Below are positions 55,744 to 64,000 of a DNA stretch of 64,000 bases, piece by piece (position 1 is the stretch's first letter; every line of letters starts with the position of its first letter). Origin of the DNA: Polyangiaceae bacterium (lineage in GTDB: Bacteria; Myxococcota_A; Polyangia; Polyangiales; Polyangiaceae); NCBI GenBank assembly GCA_016715885.1, contig JADJXL010000018.1, positions 1 to 64,000 on the forward strand, in the 5' to 3' direction. The notes beneath the pieces are model-generated. The model had not been told where the DNA came from. It saw only the letters and a list, made by a program, of their open reading frames with translations, and did not search any database. A program made the translations under genes and the position numbers.

Positions 55744-56018
55744 TTTCCCAATTTCTTACGGAGCTCGCCGGCCGTGATGGTGCGTCCGGCTTCGACGTCT
55801 TCCAAACCCAGCTCGACTTCGGCAAGCAAACTCAGGTGAATGTGCTCGCGTTCGAGCCGGTGGTAATGATCGAGGCGTCGCGCGTCGATGAGCGCGATGT
55901 AGCTTTCCCCGTTACGCGTGACGATCTTCTCGCTCCCAGCGCGCACTTCTTCTGCGATCTCCGTGAGGCGCGCTCGAACTTGACCTAGCGGAATGATGTC
56001 TTCGGACGAGATGGCCAT
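55740..56018 (-). CDS. Phd/YefM-type antitoxin
   Basis: A 92-residue protein. IIPLGQVRARLTEIAEEVRA is followed by KIVTRNGESYIALIDARRLD, the Phd/YefM DNA-binding core ('i...e.R..l..l...v.....i.itrnG.p.avlv'). The C-terminal helix LEDVEAGRTITAGELRKKL would wrap the toxin. It binds and neutralises the RelE/ParE protein encoded immediately downstream and represses the shared promoter. Confidence 0.9.
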   Translation of the reverse strand: MAISSEDIIPLGQVRARLTEIAEEVRAGSEKIVTRNGESYIALIDARRLDHYHRLEREHIHLSLLAEVELGLEDVEAGRTITAGELRKKLGK

Positions 56019-56190
56019 CAGGAGACCTCCATGCGAACATTCATGAACTTCTTAACGGATTCGTGCAAGCGATGCAAGAGGATCTTGATGCTCGCCAAGT
56101 TGCGCGAGCCCTGCCAAATCACCCGACGACTTGCCCTGCGGCTCGACCGAGTGGTATAGCGGCCGAACATCCTTTCGGGAAAGGTTCGTC

Positions 56191-56850
56191 GTGTCGGGCA
56201 ATAGTGGCGCTCACGGTCCGTCTGAAATCGAGGCGCTCGTACGCAGCGCGCTCGGCGGAAATCGCGGGGCGCAACGAGTGCTCATCGTCGACGTGCTCGC
56301 GCCCGTGGTCCAAGAACGCGTGGCCCGCGTGCTGCTGCGCCGCCGAAATCAGCACGGGGACCTGCGTACCGAAATGATGGATTTGTGTCAGCAGGTATTT
56401 GTACACGTGTTCAGCGGCAATCTTCTTGCGCGATGGGACCCTGCGGCCGGATCGCTCGGGGCCTTCGTCGGCGCGATTGCGGAAAACCACGTGCGGTCCA
56501 CTTTGCGCAGTCGCGTGCGGAATCCGTTCACGGAAATTGCGACCGAAATCGACGTGCTCGGTGCCGTGCTTGGCGATGGTGACAAAAGCCAAGAAACTGC
56601 GCTGCTTTCGCGAGAAACGCTGCGCCGGCTCGAAACGGAGCTCACGGAGGAGGACCAAGAATTGTTCATGGCGTTTTTCGTGGACGAACGATCCATTGAA
56701 GAAATGTGCATCGTCGTGGGCAAGAGCCGCGAAGCTTTGTACAAGCAGCGCCAGCGCCTCCGGGAGCGTGTGCGCCGCATTCTCGATGACGAAGCGGCCA
56801 GTTCGGCGCCCGCGCGTGCCAACACCAAAGCGAAGGAGGAGGGGCTTTGA
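56191..56850 (+). CDS. Sigma-70 family (ECF-like) RNA polymerase sigma factor
   Basis: A 219-residue protein starting at GTG 56191 after GGGAAAGG. A region 2-like part (LRTEMMDLCQQVFVHVFSGN, then GAFVGAIAENHVRSTLRSRV) and a region 4 helix-turn-helix (ELTEEDQELFMAFFVDERSI, then EEMCIVVGKSREALYKQRQR) are in the ECF order. The end is Ala/Lys-rich. Its stop overlaps the TTG start of the membrane CHAT protein. An overlapping partner gene with a short cytoplasmic N-terminus and one membrane helix is the usual position of an anti-sigma factor. Confidence 0.8.
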   Translation: MSGNSGAHGPSEIEALVRSALGGNRGAQRVLIVDVLAPVVQERVARVLLRRRNQHGDLRTEMMDLCQQVFVHVFSGNLLARWDPAAGSLGAFVGAIAENHVRSTLRSRVRNPFTEIATEIDVLGAVLGDGDKSQETALLSRETLRRLETELTEEDQELFMAFFVDERSIEEMCIVVGKSREALYKQRQRLRERVRRILDDEAASSAPARANTKAKEEGL

Positions 56851-59800
56851 GCGATAAGGAAGATCCCCGCATCGAAGAGCTTGGGCGGCGCATCCGCGAG
56901 CGCGAGGAACAGCAATATGCAGAATTGCTGAGGCCGCTCGATGCGGCCGAACGAAATGCGCTTGCGGATGGCGTATTCGCTGAAATTGATGCGAAATCGC
57001 AGGAGGACCGTCGGGCGCCGGTCATTTCGATCGAGCAGGCGACGAAAAAGTCGGCTCGCCGTCGGTTTGGCATGGTCGCAGCATTGCTTGCTGCAGCGCT
57101 TGGCGTTGCCGGTGTTTTCGCGGTCTTGCGCAAGGACGCGCCGGCGCCGATGGCTGCGTATTCGCTCTCCATCGAAGGCGGAAACCAAGCGCAGCGCGGT
57201 GACCCGCCGCCCGCGTCCGATGCCGTGCTCCGCTTGGACAAAGCGTCGCGACTTTCACTGGCGCTGCGCCCGGACAAACCGGTTTCCGGTGCGATTGCGG
57301 TGCGAGGGTACCTCGTGCGGGATGGTCACGCGCGCCCGTGGGAGCCGCCCGTCATCGTGGGCGCGGGCGGCGTCGTGCGCATCGAAGGGACAGCAGATGC
57401 GCTCTTGGGCGACATTGCAGAAGGGGCATGGATCATCGTGCTCATGGTGGGTCGTCCGGATACATTGCCCGACGACGCGGAGCTTGCAAAGGCTGCTGCG
57501 GCCGGATCCGATTTGCCGGGTTTGTCCACGCACCGCGTGCGTTTTACATTTTCGCGACCGCGGGGATCGCTCGATTCGAACAGCGAAAGCACCGAACAAA
57601 TTGGTTTTTCCGGGTGCGCTTCGGTGCGCGCCGGAAACGAATGCGAATTGGGCAAGGACAGGACGCTCCGTATTTTCGTGCCCGCTTTGGCATCCAATGC
57701 AGCGATACGCGTGGACGGCGCGCTGCTCGATAAGGCCGGCGAACAGGCGCATGGCGGAACGCGTTTTGCCATTCAAATACCAAAGGATGCTCGAAAACTG
57801 GAAGTCATGGCGACGCAACCGAGCCATCTGCGGCCCGTCGCTCTATCGTTCGTCGCGGCGGACGTGCTCCCGGAAGCATTGATCGAAGCGGAAGCTGCGC
57901 GTCGGCGCGGTGACCTCGAACAAGCGTCGCGGCTCGTGGGTGACGTGCTCGATAAAGGACCGGTGGAAGCGAAACGCCAGGCGCTTCGGCAAAAGGCGCG
58001 TATTCTATTGGCAACGCCCGGTCGTTTCGACGATGCGGCCGCGCTTTTTCGCGAAGCCATATCGCAAGACAAGAAGGCCGGGCGCATTTCCGACGAGCTC
58101 GACGATACATTTGCCCTCGCGTACGGCCTCGTGCTCGAAAAACGCGCATTCGCGGAAGCTCGTACGCTGCTCGATGAGACAAAACCCCTCTTGGCCGCGT
58201 GTCCGGAGGGGGAGCCGAAAGCCGCATATTACAAAGGTCTCATTGGCATCGAAACAGGCGATTTACGCGCGGCGCTTGGCGCATTCGCGATTGCGTCGGA
58301 AGGGGCGCAGCGGCTTGGGCTCGATGCGTATCGAAGTGCGGTGCTCGAACAGGAAGCCGAGGTATTGGCGGTGCTCGGCCGGTATGACGAAGCGGCTGCA
58401 CGGCACGGGCAGGCGCGAGCGCTCGCGGAGCCGTTTGCCGACGCATGCAGACGCGCGCAGCTTGCAAGCAATGCTGGATGGATCACGCTGCGCGCTCCGG
58501 GGCGCACGAAGGATGCGAAAGACGAATTGGAGGCGGCGCTTGCACTGTCGCGCAAAGGGTGCCCTGCTGGGGTCGGAAATGTATTGATCAATTTGGCGCT
58601 CGCCAAAGTGGAATTGGGGCAAGTGCAAGAAGCTCGCGCGCTTTTGGAGGAGGCACGGCGCGCCGGAGGCTGGGTCCAAGTCAAAGAATGGGCGCGGATG
58701 CTCGAAGCAAGGATTCAGCTCGCTGAAGGGCATCACAAGGATGCCATGACCGTTTTCGATGCACTTCGAGCGGATGGAGAACGCGATCTATTGCCCGAGC
58801 TGGTTTTCGAGGGGTCACTGGGCCGCGCGGAAGCGCTGTCCGCCGCAGGCAAACGCGCGGATGCGCGCCAAGCATTCATCGATGCATCGAAAGCGCTCGC
58901 GGCGTGGGAGCAGCGTATTCCGCTTGGTGAAGGGCGAGGTACATTTTTATTGGCGCGACAACGGGGCGCGAGACTTGCCGTGGACTTTTTTTTGCGTAGT
59001 GCCGAGGCTGGTGACGAGCATGCAGCACGCGAAGGCATGGAGACGGCTAGGCGATATTTGAGTGGGTTTGTCCAAGCATTTCAATGGATCGATCGCGTGG
59101 GAGCATTGTCGGACGAGGTGCGAAAGACCTGGGACGAAGCGGTGGCGGCCTATCGGCACGAACGGGCGGTATTGGAGGAAAAGGCTGCGGCGCGAGGACC
59201 GGGTGGAGGCGCACTGGAAACGGAAAGGGCGGCGCTGCGCAGCGCGCTCGACCATGCGCTTTCCGCATTGGGCGTGCAAAAGGACGGCAATGAGTCGGCG
59301 AAGTTGTCGGCTCCAGACAAGGACGAGGTGCTATTCGTCGCGCACCCGATTCGAGACGGTTGGGCGGGGTTTGTCATGGCGGATGGCGGCCGTACGATGG
59401 ACGCGCGACGGCTTCCGGGCGCGGCGCCAAGCGCGACGCACTCGGCGATCGCCAATGCATGGCTCGCGCCATTTCAATCGCACCTGTCGAAAACGCGCCG
59501 AGTGCGGTTTGTCCTGCCAACAGAGCTCCTCGCGACGGATTGGCATGTTTTGCCATTTCATGAGAAACCGCTCGTCGAGCACGCGGAAGTCGTTTATTCA
59601 TTGGACATCGGGCCGCGGGCGTCCGTCGGTTCGGATGTTGCAAAAGCGGTGGTCATTGCCGATCCGACGGAGGATTTGCCCGGGGCGCGCGAAAGCGCCG
59701 GAGCGGTCGTGAGCGCGCTCGAATCCCGCGGCTTTCGTGTGGTCTCGTTGTTGGGTCATGCCGCGACGTACGAAGCTGTGCGCAATGCCATCGAAATGCC

Positions 59801-60212
59801 AGGCGTAAAACTATTGCATTATGCAGGACACGCCACGTTCGATGGTCCCGATGGATTCGAGGCGTCGCTGCGATTGGCGCGTCGAGGTCGATTTTCGGTG
59901 GCAGACGTAATGACGCTATCACATGTTCCCGACGTCGTCGTGCTTGCAGGATGCGAAACGTCGCGCGCATCGCATATCGACACGAAAGGCGAGGGGTTGG
60001 GCATTGCGCAAGCGTTCGTGTTGAAGGGTGCATCGGCAGCCATTGCGACGCCGCGTCCCATTGGGGATACGTTCGCCGCGGATGCAACGCGCCTTCTGTA
60101 TGCCGAACCGGTCGAGCGGGCCCCAGGCAGCGCCTTGCGCGCGGCAACACGCGCCTTGCACCGCCAAGACCCTGACGGTGAATGGGGCGCGCTGCGACTG
60201 CTCGCAGAGTGA
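56847..60212 (+). CDS. Membrane-anchored TPR-CHAT protease, probable anti-sigma function
   Basis: An 1121-residue protein. A hydrophilic cytoplasmic N-terminus of about 72 residues (EDPRIEELGRRIREREEQQY) leads to one membrane helix near 75-95 (MVAALLAAALGVAGVFAVLR). A beta-rich extracytoplasmic segment runs to about 330, followed by TPRs to about 760 (EAARRRGDLEQASRLVGDVL, DLRAALGAFAIASEGAQRLG). The C-terminal CHAT caspase-like domain has catalytic His 995 in LLHYAGHATFDG and Cys 1036 in VVLAGCETSRA. It starts at TTG 56847 overlapping the sigma gene, with AAGGAGGAGG upstream. A periplasmic protease joined to a sigma-binding cytoplasmic end is the inferred design; the anti-sigma role is not proven by motif. 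Confidence 0.85.
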   Translation: MSDKEDPRIEELGRRIREREEQQYAELLRPLDAAERNALADGVFAEIDAKSQEDRRAPVISIEQATKKSARRRFGMVAALLAAALGVAGVFAVLRKDAPAPMAAYSLSIEGGNQAQRGDPPPASDAVLRLDKASRLSLALRPDKPVSGAIAVRGYLVRDGHARPWEPPVIVGAGGVVRIEGTADALLGDIAEGAWIIVLMVGRPDTLPDDAELAKAAAAGSDLPGLSTHRVRFTFSRPRGSLDSNSESTEQIGFSGCASVRAGNECELGKDRTLRIFVPALASNAAIRVDGALLDKAGEQAHGGTRFAIQIPKDARKLEVMATQPSHLRPVALSFVAADVLPEALIEAEAARRRGDLEQASRLVGDVLDKGPVEAKRQALRQKARILLATPGRFDDAAALFREAISQDKKAGRISDELDDTFALAYGLVLEKRAFAEARTLLDETKPLLAACPEGEPKAAYYKGLIGIETGDLRAALGAFAIASEGAQRLGLDAYRSAVLEQEAEVLAVLGRYDEAAARHGQARALAEPFADACRRAQLASNAGWITLRAPGRTKDAKDELEAALALSRKGCPAGVGNVLINLALAKVELGQVQEARALLEEARRAGGWVQVKEWARMLEARIQLAEGHHKDAMTVFDALRADGERDLLPELVFEGSLGRAEALSAAGKRADARQAFIDASKALAAWEQRIPLGEGRGTFLLARQRGARLAVDFFLRSAEAGDEHAAREGMETARRYLSGFVQAFQWIDRVGALSDEVRKTWDEAVAAYRHERAVLEEKAAARGPGGGALETERAALRSALDHALSALGVQKDGNESAKLSAPDKDEVLFVAHPIRDGWAGFVMADGGRTMDARRLPGAAPSATHSAIANAWLAPFQSHLSKTRRVRFVLPTELLATDWHVLPFHEKPLVEHAEVVYSLDIGPRASVGSDVAKAVVIADPTEDLPGARESAGAVVSALESRGFRVVSLLGHAATYEAVRNAIEMPGVKLLHYAGHATFDGPDGFEASLRLARRGRFSVADVMTLSHVPDVVVLAGCETSRASHIDTKGEGLGIAQAFVLKGASAAIATPRPIGDTFAADATRLLYAEPVERAPGSALRAATRALHRQDPDGEWGALRLLAE

Positions 60213-60336
60213 GCCGTTATACAGCCGCGATCATTTTTGGTGGACGCTGTCCAATCCACAGGGCATGCGGCGTAAGGCATCGGCAGCGACGAGCAACCCA
60301 AGCTTGGCGTGACCGAGGCTCCGTCCTGGAGGTTCC

Positions 60337-62412
60337 GTGTCCAATTTTGCAATTTCTCGCCTTGGCATGACCGTCATTACCGCAGCTTGTGTGCTCGCGC
60401 CCGGCTTTGCATGCATTCCGGAGCCTGAGCCGTGTGGACCTGCCGAAGATGATCCGGGTTGTACCGGTTATCGATGGATTGCCATCTTGGATCCCAATAG
60501 TCCTTGTCCTACCGATGCGCAGGGTATTTGGACCGCCGGAAAACTCTTCAAAGGGCCCGTTGGCGGCCCGCCTCCGTCGCTCGCCCGGTATTGTTTGTAC
60601 GAATGGACCAGCCTCCGGGTGAATCCGGGCGGCACGCAATGCTTGCCGTATGGTGCAAATGGTCCCGGCGACGATGAAATCAATCGTTTGCAGGCGGTGA
60701 TTGGGCCGAACGCCGAGCTGGGCGAGGATTGCATCGACACCGTGCCGCTCGCGTTCGAGGACGATGCCGCTGCATGGGCGCGCAAATCCCTTTTTGTACG
60801 CGCAGGCGGTGTGGAACCATTGCCCTCGATGCCGACGAATCCATTGGCCGCGCGTATCGTTGCGGCCGATACGTCGCCCGATGCATTGGACGGTGGCATT
60901 GCCGTCGGCAAGAGTCGTCACGGCGATACCGTAGCGCATATTGCCCGCGATCTGGCTTGTCCCGGTGGCGAAATGCAACCGTGTGCCGCGCACGTCACGA
61001 CGGCCCTCGGTTTGCCCCGATTCGATTTGGCCAATCCGCTGTCGACCGACCTCGTGCAAGGCGGCTTTTTTGGCACCGAGGGTGATCTGGCGCAATCGAT
61101 CGAGCGTCTGGTGCTCGCGTGGCGCGACGAAATCATCAAGGGACCGGGTGATCCGCGTTTGATCGTCAATTTGAGCGTGGGTTGGGAAAACGATGTCGAG
61201 CGAGACAATTGTGCGCCGCCCAATTGGGCGACGAACCCCGAAGTGCTCTCGCCGCCCGCGCGTGCCGTGCTCGATTCGATGCGTTATGCAACTTGTCACG
61301 GCGCATTGATTCTTGCGGCTGCCGGCAATGACACGGGAGGCGTGGAGCCGAATACGGGGCTCGTTTGTCCCGCGCGATGGGAAGAGCTTGCCCCGCTCAC
61401 GCGAAAGCAGTGTGAAGAATGGGTGGGCGGTGAATTCGCCGGTGTGTGGAATGAACGATGGCCGAACCTTCCGCGACGACCCTTGCCTGGCCAATTGGCA
61501 TACGACCGGATCGTGTATGCGGTCGGAGGCGTGGATCAAGGCGACGAGCCGCTCGTGCCGACGCGCCCGCTCGCTCGACCGCGCATTGCGGCATTGGGTG
61601 TGTTTGCGGCTGCGTGGGATGATTCTGCAAATGGCGCCGTTACGCCGAATGCCAATGGCCAGCCGGTAGACGTGCCCCCATTTTTGACGGGTACGTCCAT
61701 TTCGACGGCGGTGGCCAGCGCGGTTGCTGCCTCCGTATGGGCCTACGATCCCACGCGCACGGCGCCCGAAGTGCTCGAAGCCATCTATCAATCGGGCGTC
61801 GCTTTGCAGCACAATGGTGTCAACATCACCGCCGATACGGGAACGTGCATCGGAGCGTCCGCGGCTGCATGCAATGTGCGTCGCCTATCCTTGTGCAAGG
61901 CCATTGGCGCGCCGTGTGGTGATGCCGCGCCCGTCGGAGCGCAGAATCAAGTGCTGCAAAACCCTGCATTGCCCATGCAGCTCGACGCCACGCTCGTCGC
62001 TGAATACGCGTCGGCGACCGCATTGACCGCGTCGTTTCCCGATAACCTCCCCATTCCGCATGCGCGTTCGGCGACCGCTGCAGCCTCGCCGTGGACCTTT
62101 CCGCAACCCAATTGGCCAACGTGTCCCGCGTGTGTGGCGAAAATAGCAAGCCCCAACGAATTGGTTCTGTTCGCCAAACCTGGCGTCAATATGTCGGACC
62201 TCTCGCTCGTGATCGTCGACCCACAAGGAGTCGTTCATTCGGCTCGCGTCGCGGGTGCCGTTCAACGCAATGGTCCTGTGCGCATTACCGTCACGTCCCA
62301 AAATGGCTTCGCTGCGACGAACGTGCGTCGCGTTTGGCTGTCGGGCACGTCCTCGTCGCAAACGGGAACGACCCTCTCCGTGGTCGAGCAAATCCCGATG
62401 ACCGGTCTCTGA
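60337..62412 (+). CDS. Subtilisin-like (S8) serine protease, exported
   Basis: A 691-residue protein. GTG 60337 follows GGAGG. The signal peptide is SRLGMTVITAACVLAPGFAC, with a possible lipobox GFAC near residue 26. The catalytic triad is Asp178 in VAADTSPDALD, His195 in KSRHGDTVAH and Ser454 in FLTGTSISTAVASAV. The Asn region (ALILAAAGNDTGG) supports the oxyanion hole. The C-terminal 150 residues are Cys- and Ser-rich without a named domain. It would act outside the inner membrane. It follows the CHAT gene by 124 bases on the same strand, suggesting a joint proteolytic pathway. Confidence 0.85.
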   Translation: MSNFAISRLGMTVITAACVLAPGFACIPEPEPCGPAEDDPGCTGYRWIAILDPNSPCPTDAQGIWTAGKLFKGPVGGPPPSLARYCLYEWTSLRVNPGGTQCLPYGANGPGDDEINRLQAVIGPNAELGEDCIDTVPLAFEDDAAAWARKSLFVRAGGVEPLPSMPTNPLAARIVAADTSPDALDGGIAVGKSRHGDTVAHIARDLACPGGEMQPCAAHVTTALGLPRFDLANPLSTDLVQGGFFGTEGDLAQSIERLVLAWRDEIIKGPGDPRLIVNLSVGWENDVERDNCAPPNWATNPEVLSPPARAVLDSMRYATCHGALILAAAGNDTGGVEPNTGLVCPARWEELAPLTRKQCEEWVGGEFAGVWNERWPNLPRRPLPGQLAYDRIVYAVGGVDQGDEPLVPTRPLARPRIAALGVFAAAWDDSANGAVTPNANGQPVDVPPFLTGTSISTAVASAVAASVWAYDPTRTAPEVLEAIYQSGVALQHNGVNITADTGTCIGASAAACNVRRLSLCKAIGAPCGDAAPVGAQNQVLQNPALPMQLDATLVAEYASATALTASFPDNLPIPHARSATAAASPWTFPQPNWPTCPACVAKIASPNELVLFAKPGVNMSDLSLVIVDPQGVVHSARVAGAVQRNGPVRITVTSQNGFAATNVRRVWLSGTSSSQTGTTLSVVEQIPMTGL

Positions 62413-62428
62413 TACGAATGGTTCCTCC

Positions 62429-64000
62429 ATGCCATCGAATACCACCGCCCTCGCCGGCGTCGAATTGCATACGTCGCCGGCGCCGCGTCATATCGAGTCG
62501 GCTCGCCCGGCGCCTGTGCGCTCCCGGATCCTTCGCACCTTACGCCTTGCGTGGCAAGCGGGCCCCTCTGCTCTTCTGGCAATGATTCTCGCGGCCGTGG
62601 TCGCCGGCATCACGCCGACGGCCACGGCTTGGTATGCGCGCGTCGTTTTGGATGGCGTCGTGCACCGCGATTCACGCGCCGTCGTCACGGGGATCGTTGC
62701 CGAAGCGATCCTCCCTTTTCCTCATGTATGCAACCGGTGGCCTCAATCTCTTCGCCACCGCCCGCTTGCGATTGTCGCTCGGATTCTCGCTTCAGCGCTC
62801 CATTCTCGAAAAAGCCATTGCCGTTCCGTATGCCAACTTCGAGAACGCTTCCTTTTACGATGCCCTCACGCGTGCGCGCCGCGAAGCGGTCGGGCGCCCC
62901 GTCGCCATGCTCGGCGGACTTTTTGCCGTCGGGCAAGCCTGCGCAGTGCTCGTCGGCTCCGCTATTTTGCTTTTCCGCTTTTCACCGCTCTACACCGTGG
63001 CGATCCTTCTCGCCGCACTGCCCGGTTTCTTAACGGAAACTCGTTTTGCCACAGCCCTTTTTCTTTTTTATGCAGTCTACGTGCATGTTGCATTTCGCGC
63101 CCTTCAAGGAACCCTCACCGCTGGCGACTTGGCACTGGCCTTGGTTACATTTCGTCAAGGCGACGGCGCATTGAAACAGGCCCTCGGCAATCTGCGCAGC
63201 CTGTACATGGACCAGCAATACCTCGGAAACCTATACGATTTCTTGGACACGCCAATACCCGCTCGACGACCGTTGTTGGTTGCCAACACACGCGACAGGA
63301 ATTGGGTCTACGCTTCGAGCAAGTGGGATTCAAGTATCCAGGTGCTTCGCGTCCGGCGCTCGAAGGAATCGACTTTTACCTCGAGCCGGGAAAAAAATTG
63401 GCACTCGTAGGCGAAAATGGTTCGGGCAAGTCGACCATATTAAAACTGATTGCTGGACTTTATCAGCCGACGGCGGGACGCATTTTGCTCGATGGAATCG
63501 ACATTCTCGCGTGGGATCCGGAAAAGCTGCGCGCGCGGCTCGCGGTCGTCTTTCAGGATTTCGTCCGTTATCAGCTCACCGTGCGTGAAAATGTGGCTCC
63601 GCGCGGTGGCGAAGATGCCATTGATGACGAAGCGATATCGCGCGCGCTCGATCGAAGCGAAGCGCGTGCGGTCGTTGCCAAGCTTCCGCAGGGCCTCGAT
63701 CAACGTTTGGGCAAATGGTTTCCGGGCGGGGTCGAGCTGTCCGGAGGCGAATGGCAAAAGCTCGCGTTGGCCCGTGCATTTCTCCGAGAGAGTGCCGATT
63801 TGCTCCTCTTCGACGAACCCACCGCGGCCATCGATCCTGCGGCGGAAGCGGCGCTTTTTCAGCGTGTTCGGGCCGAAACCGATGGACGCATGGCCATTCT
63901 CGTGTCCCATCGCTTTTCCACGGTGCGCCTCGCGGACGAAATCCTCGTCATGCACGGCGGACGCATTGCCGAACGAGGCGACCACGACACGCTCCTCGAC
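62429..64000 (+). pseudogene. ABC exporter (fused permease-ATPase), damaged, runs off the window
   Basis: Starts MPSNTTALAGVELHTSPAPR at 62429. The permease begins SALLAMILAAVVAGITPTAT. The frame changes near 62705, then YATGGLNLFATARLRLSLGF continues. Around 63030 LPGFLTETRFA runs directly into ALFLFYAVYVHVAFRAL, whereas related exporters have roughly 80 more residues between, so an internal deletion is likely. A second frame change near 63295 leads to the ATPase: FKYPGASRPALEGIDFYLEP, Walker A VGENGSGKSTILKL, signature VELSGGEWQKLALARAF, Walker B LLLFDEPTAAIDP. The end lies beyond 64000. It would probably have exported a peptide or lipid, but is broken as written. Confidence 0.75.

Overview
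The window looks like a large, GC-rich myxobacterial genome, most likely Polyangiales/Sorangiineae. The signs are Hanks-type Ser/Thr kinases with one C-terminal membrane segment, many lipoproteins with Gly- or Pro-rich linkers, a double-CXXCG immunity protein of the SitI6 type, a pectinacetylesterase-like lipoprotein, CHAT and caspase-like proteins, and small paralogous families copied within a few kilobases. No rRNA, tRNA or CRISPR array was recognised. Many otherwise recognisable genes carry frameshifts, several in or beside short homopolymers. Some are clear decay (several lesions, deletions); single ones could be sequence errors.

Layout. (1) 1-7.8 kb is a graveyard: a partial lipoprotein gene, a frameshifted type I terpene synthase, a frameshifted AraC-type regulator, an 83-bp copy of the end of a monooxygenase gene, a frameshifted Rpn/PD-(D/E)XK-like gene, an IS91-type transposase scrap and a caspase-like gene with a damaged 5' end. 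(2) 7.8-16.2 kb is a five-gene minus-strand operon (FMO-type monooxygenase, FAD halogenase, aldehyde dehydrogenase, feruloyl-CoA hydratase/lyase homologue, aromatic FAD hydroxylase) divergent from an intact AraC-type regulator. It looks like a small tailoring or catabolic set for a phenylpropanoid-derived aromatic, possibly halogenated. (3) 16.4-33.3 kb is a defence and competition island: two translationally coupled P-loop ATPases preceded by four operator-like palindromes, an unknown 510-residue protein, hsdR, then an opposite-strand block of two polymorphic toxin-immunity pairs, then a broken hsdS and intact hsdM. The toxin block separates hsdR from hsdS-hsdM. (4) 33.4-41.9 kb holds a tandem repeat, small hypothetical and lipoprotein genes, a pectinacetylesterase-like lipoprotein, a TPR/PEGA-like protein and kinase pair, and a third, decayed toxin gene with an intact immunity gene.

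(5) 41.9-51.2 kb is ordinary: zinc-ribbon protein, PilZ protein, 5-formyltetrahydrofolate cyclo-ligase, a closely spaced run of glycosyltransferase, C45-type acyltransferase/peptidase, LolA-like protein and DegT aminotransferase, then a carboxylesterase lipoprotein and PriA. (6) 51.4-56.1 kb has an Rpn-like fragment, an 87-bp tandem repeat, a small exported protein, a hypothetical protein, a Ser/Thr kinase and a ParE/Phd toxin-antitoxin pair. (7) 56.2-64 kb is a plus-strand set: a sigma factor overlapping a transmembrane TPR-CHAT protease, a subtilisin-like protease, and a damaged ABC exporter that runs off the window.

Together, the best candidates for something new are the toxin cassettes, which share a central Gly-rich domain and sit inside a type I restriction locus; the sigma factor/membrane CHAT protease/subtilase module; and the ATPase pair with its operator array.
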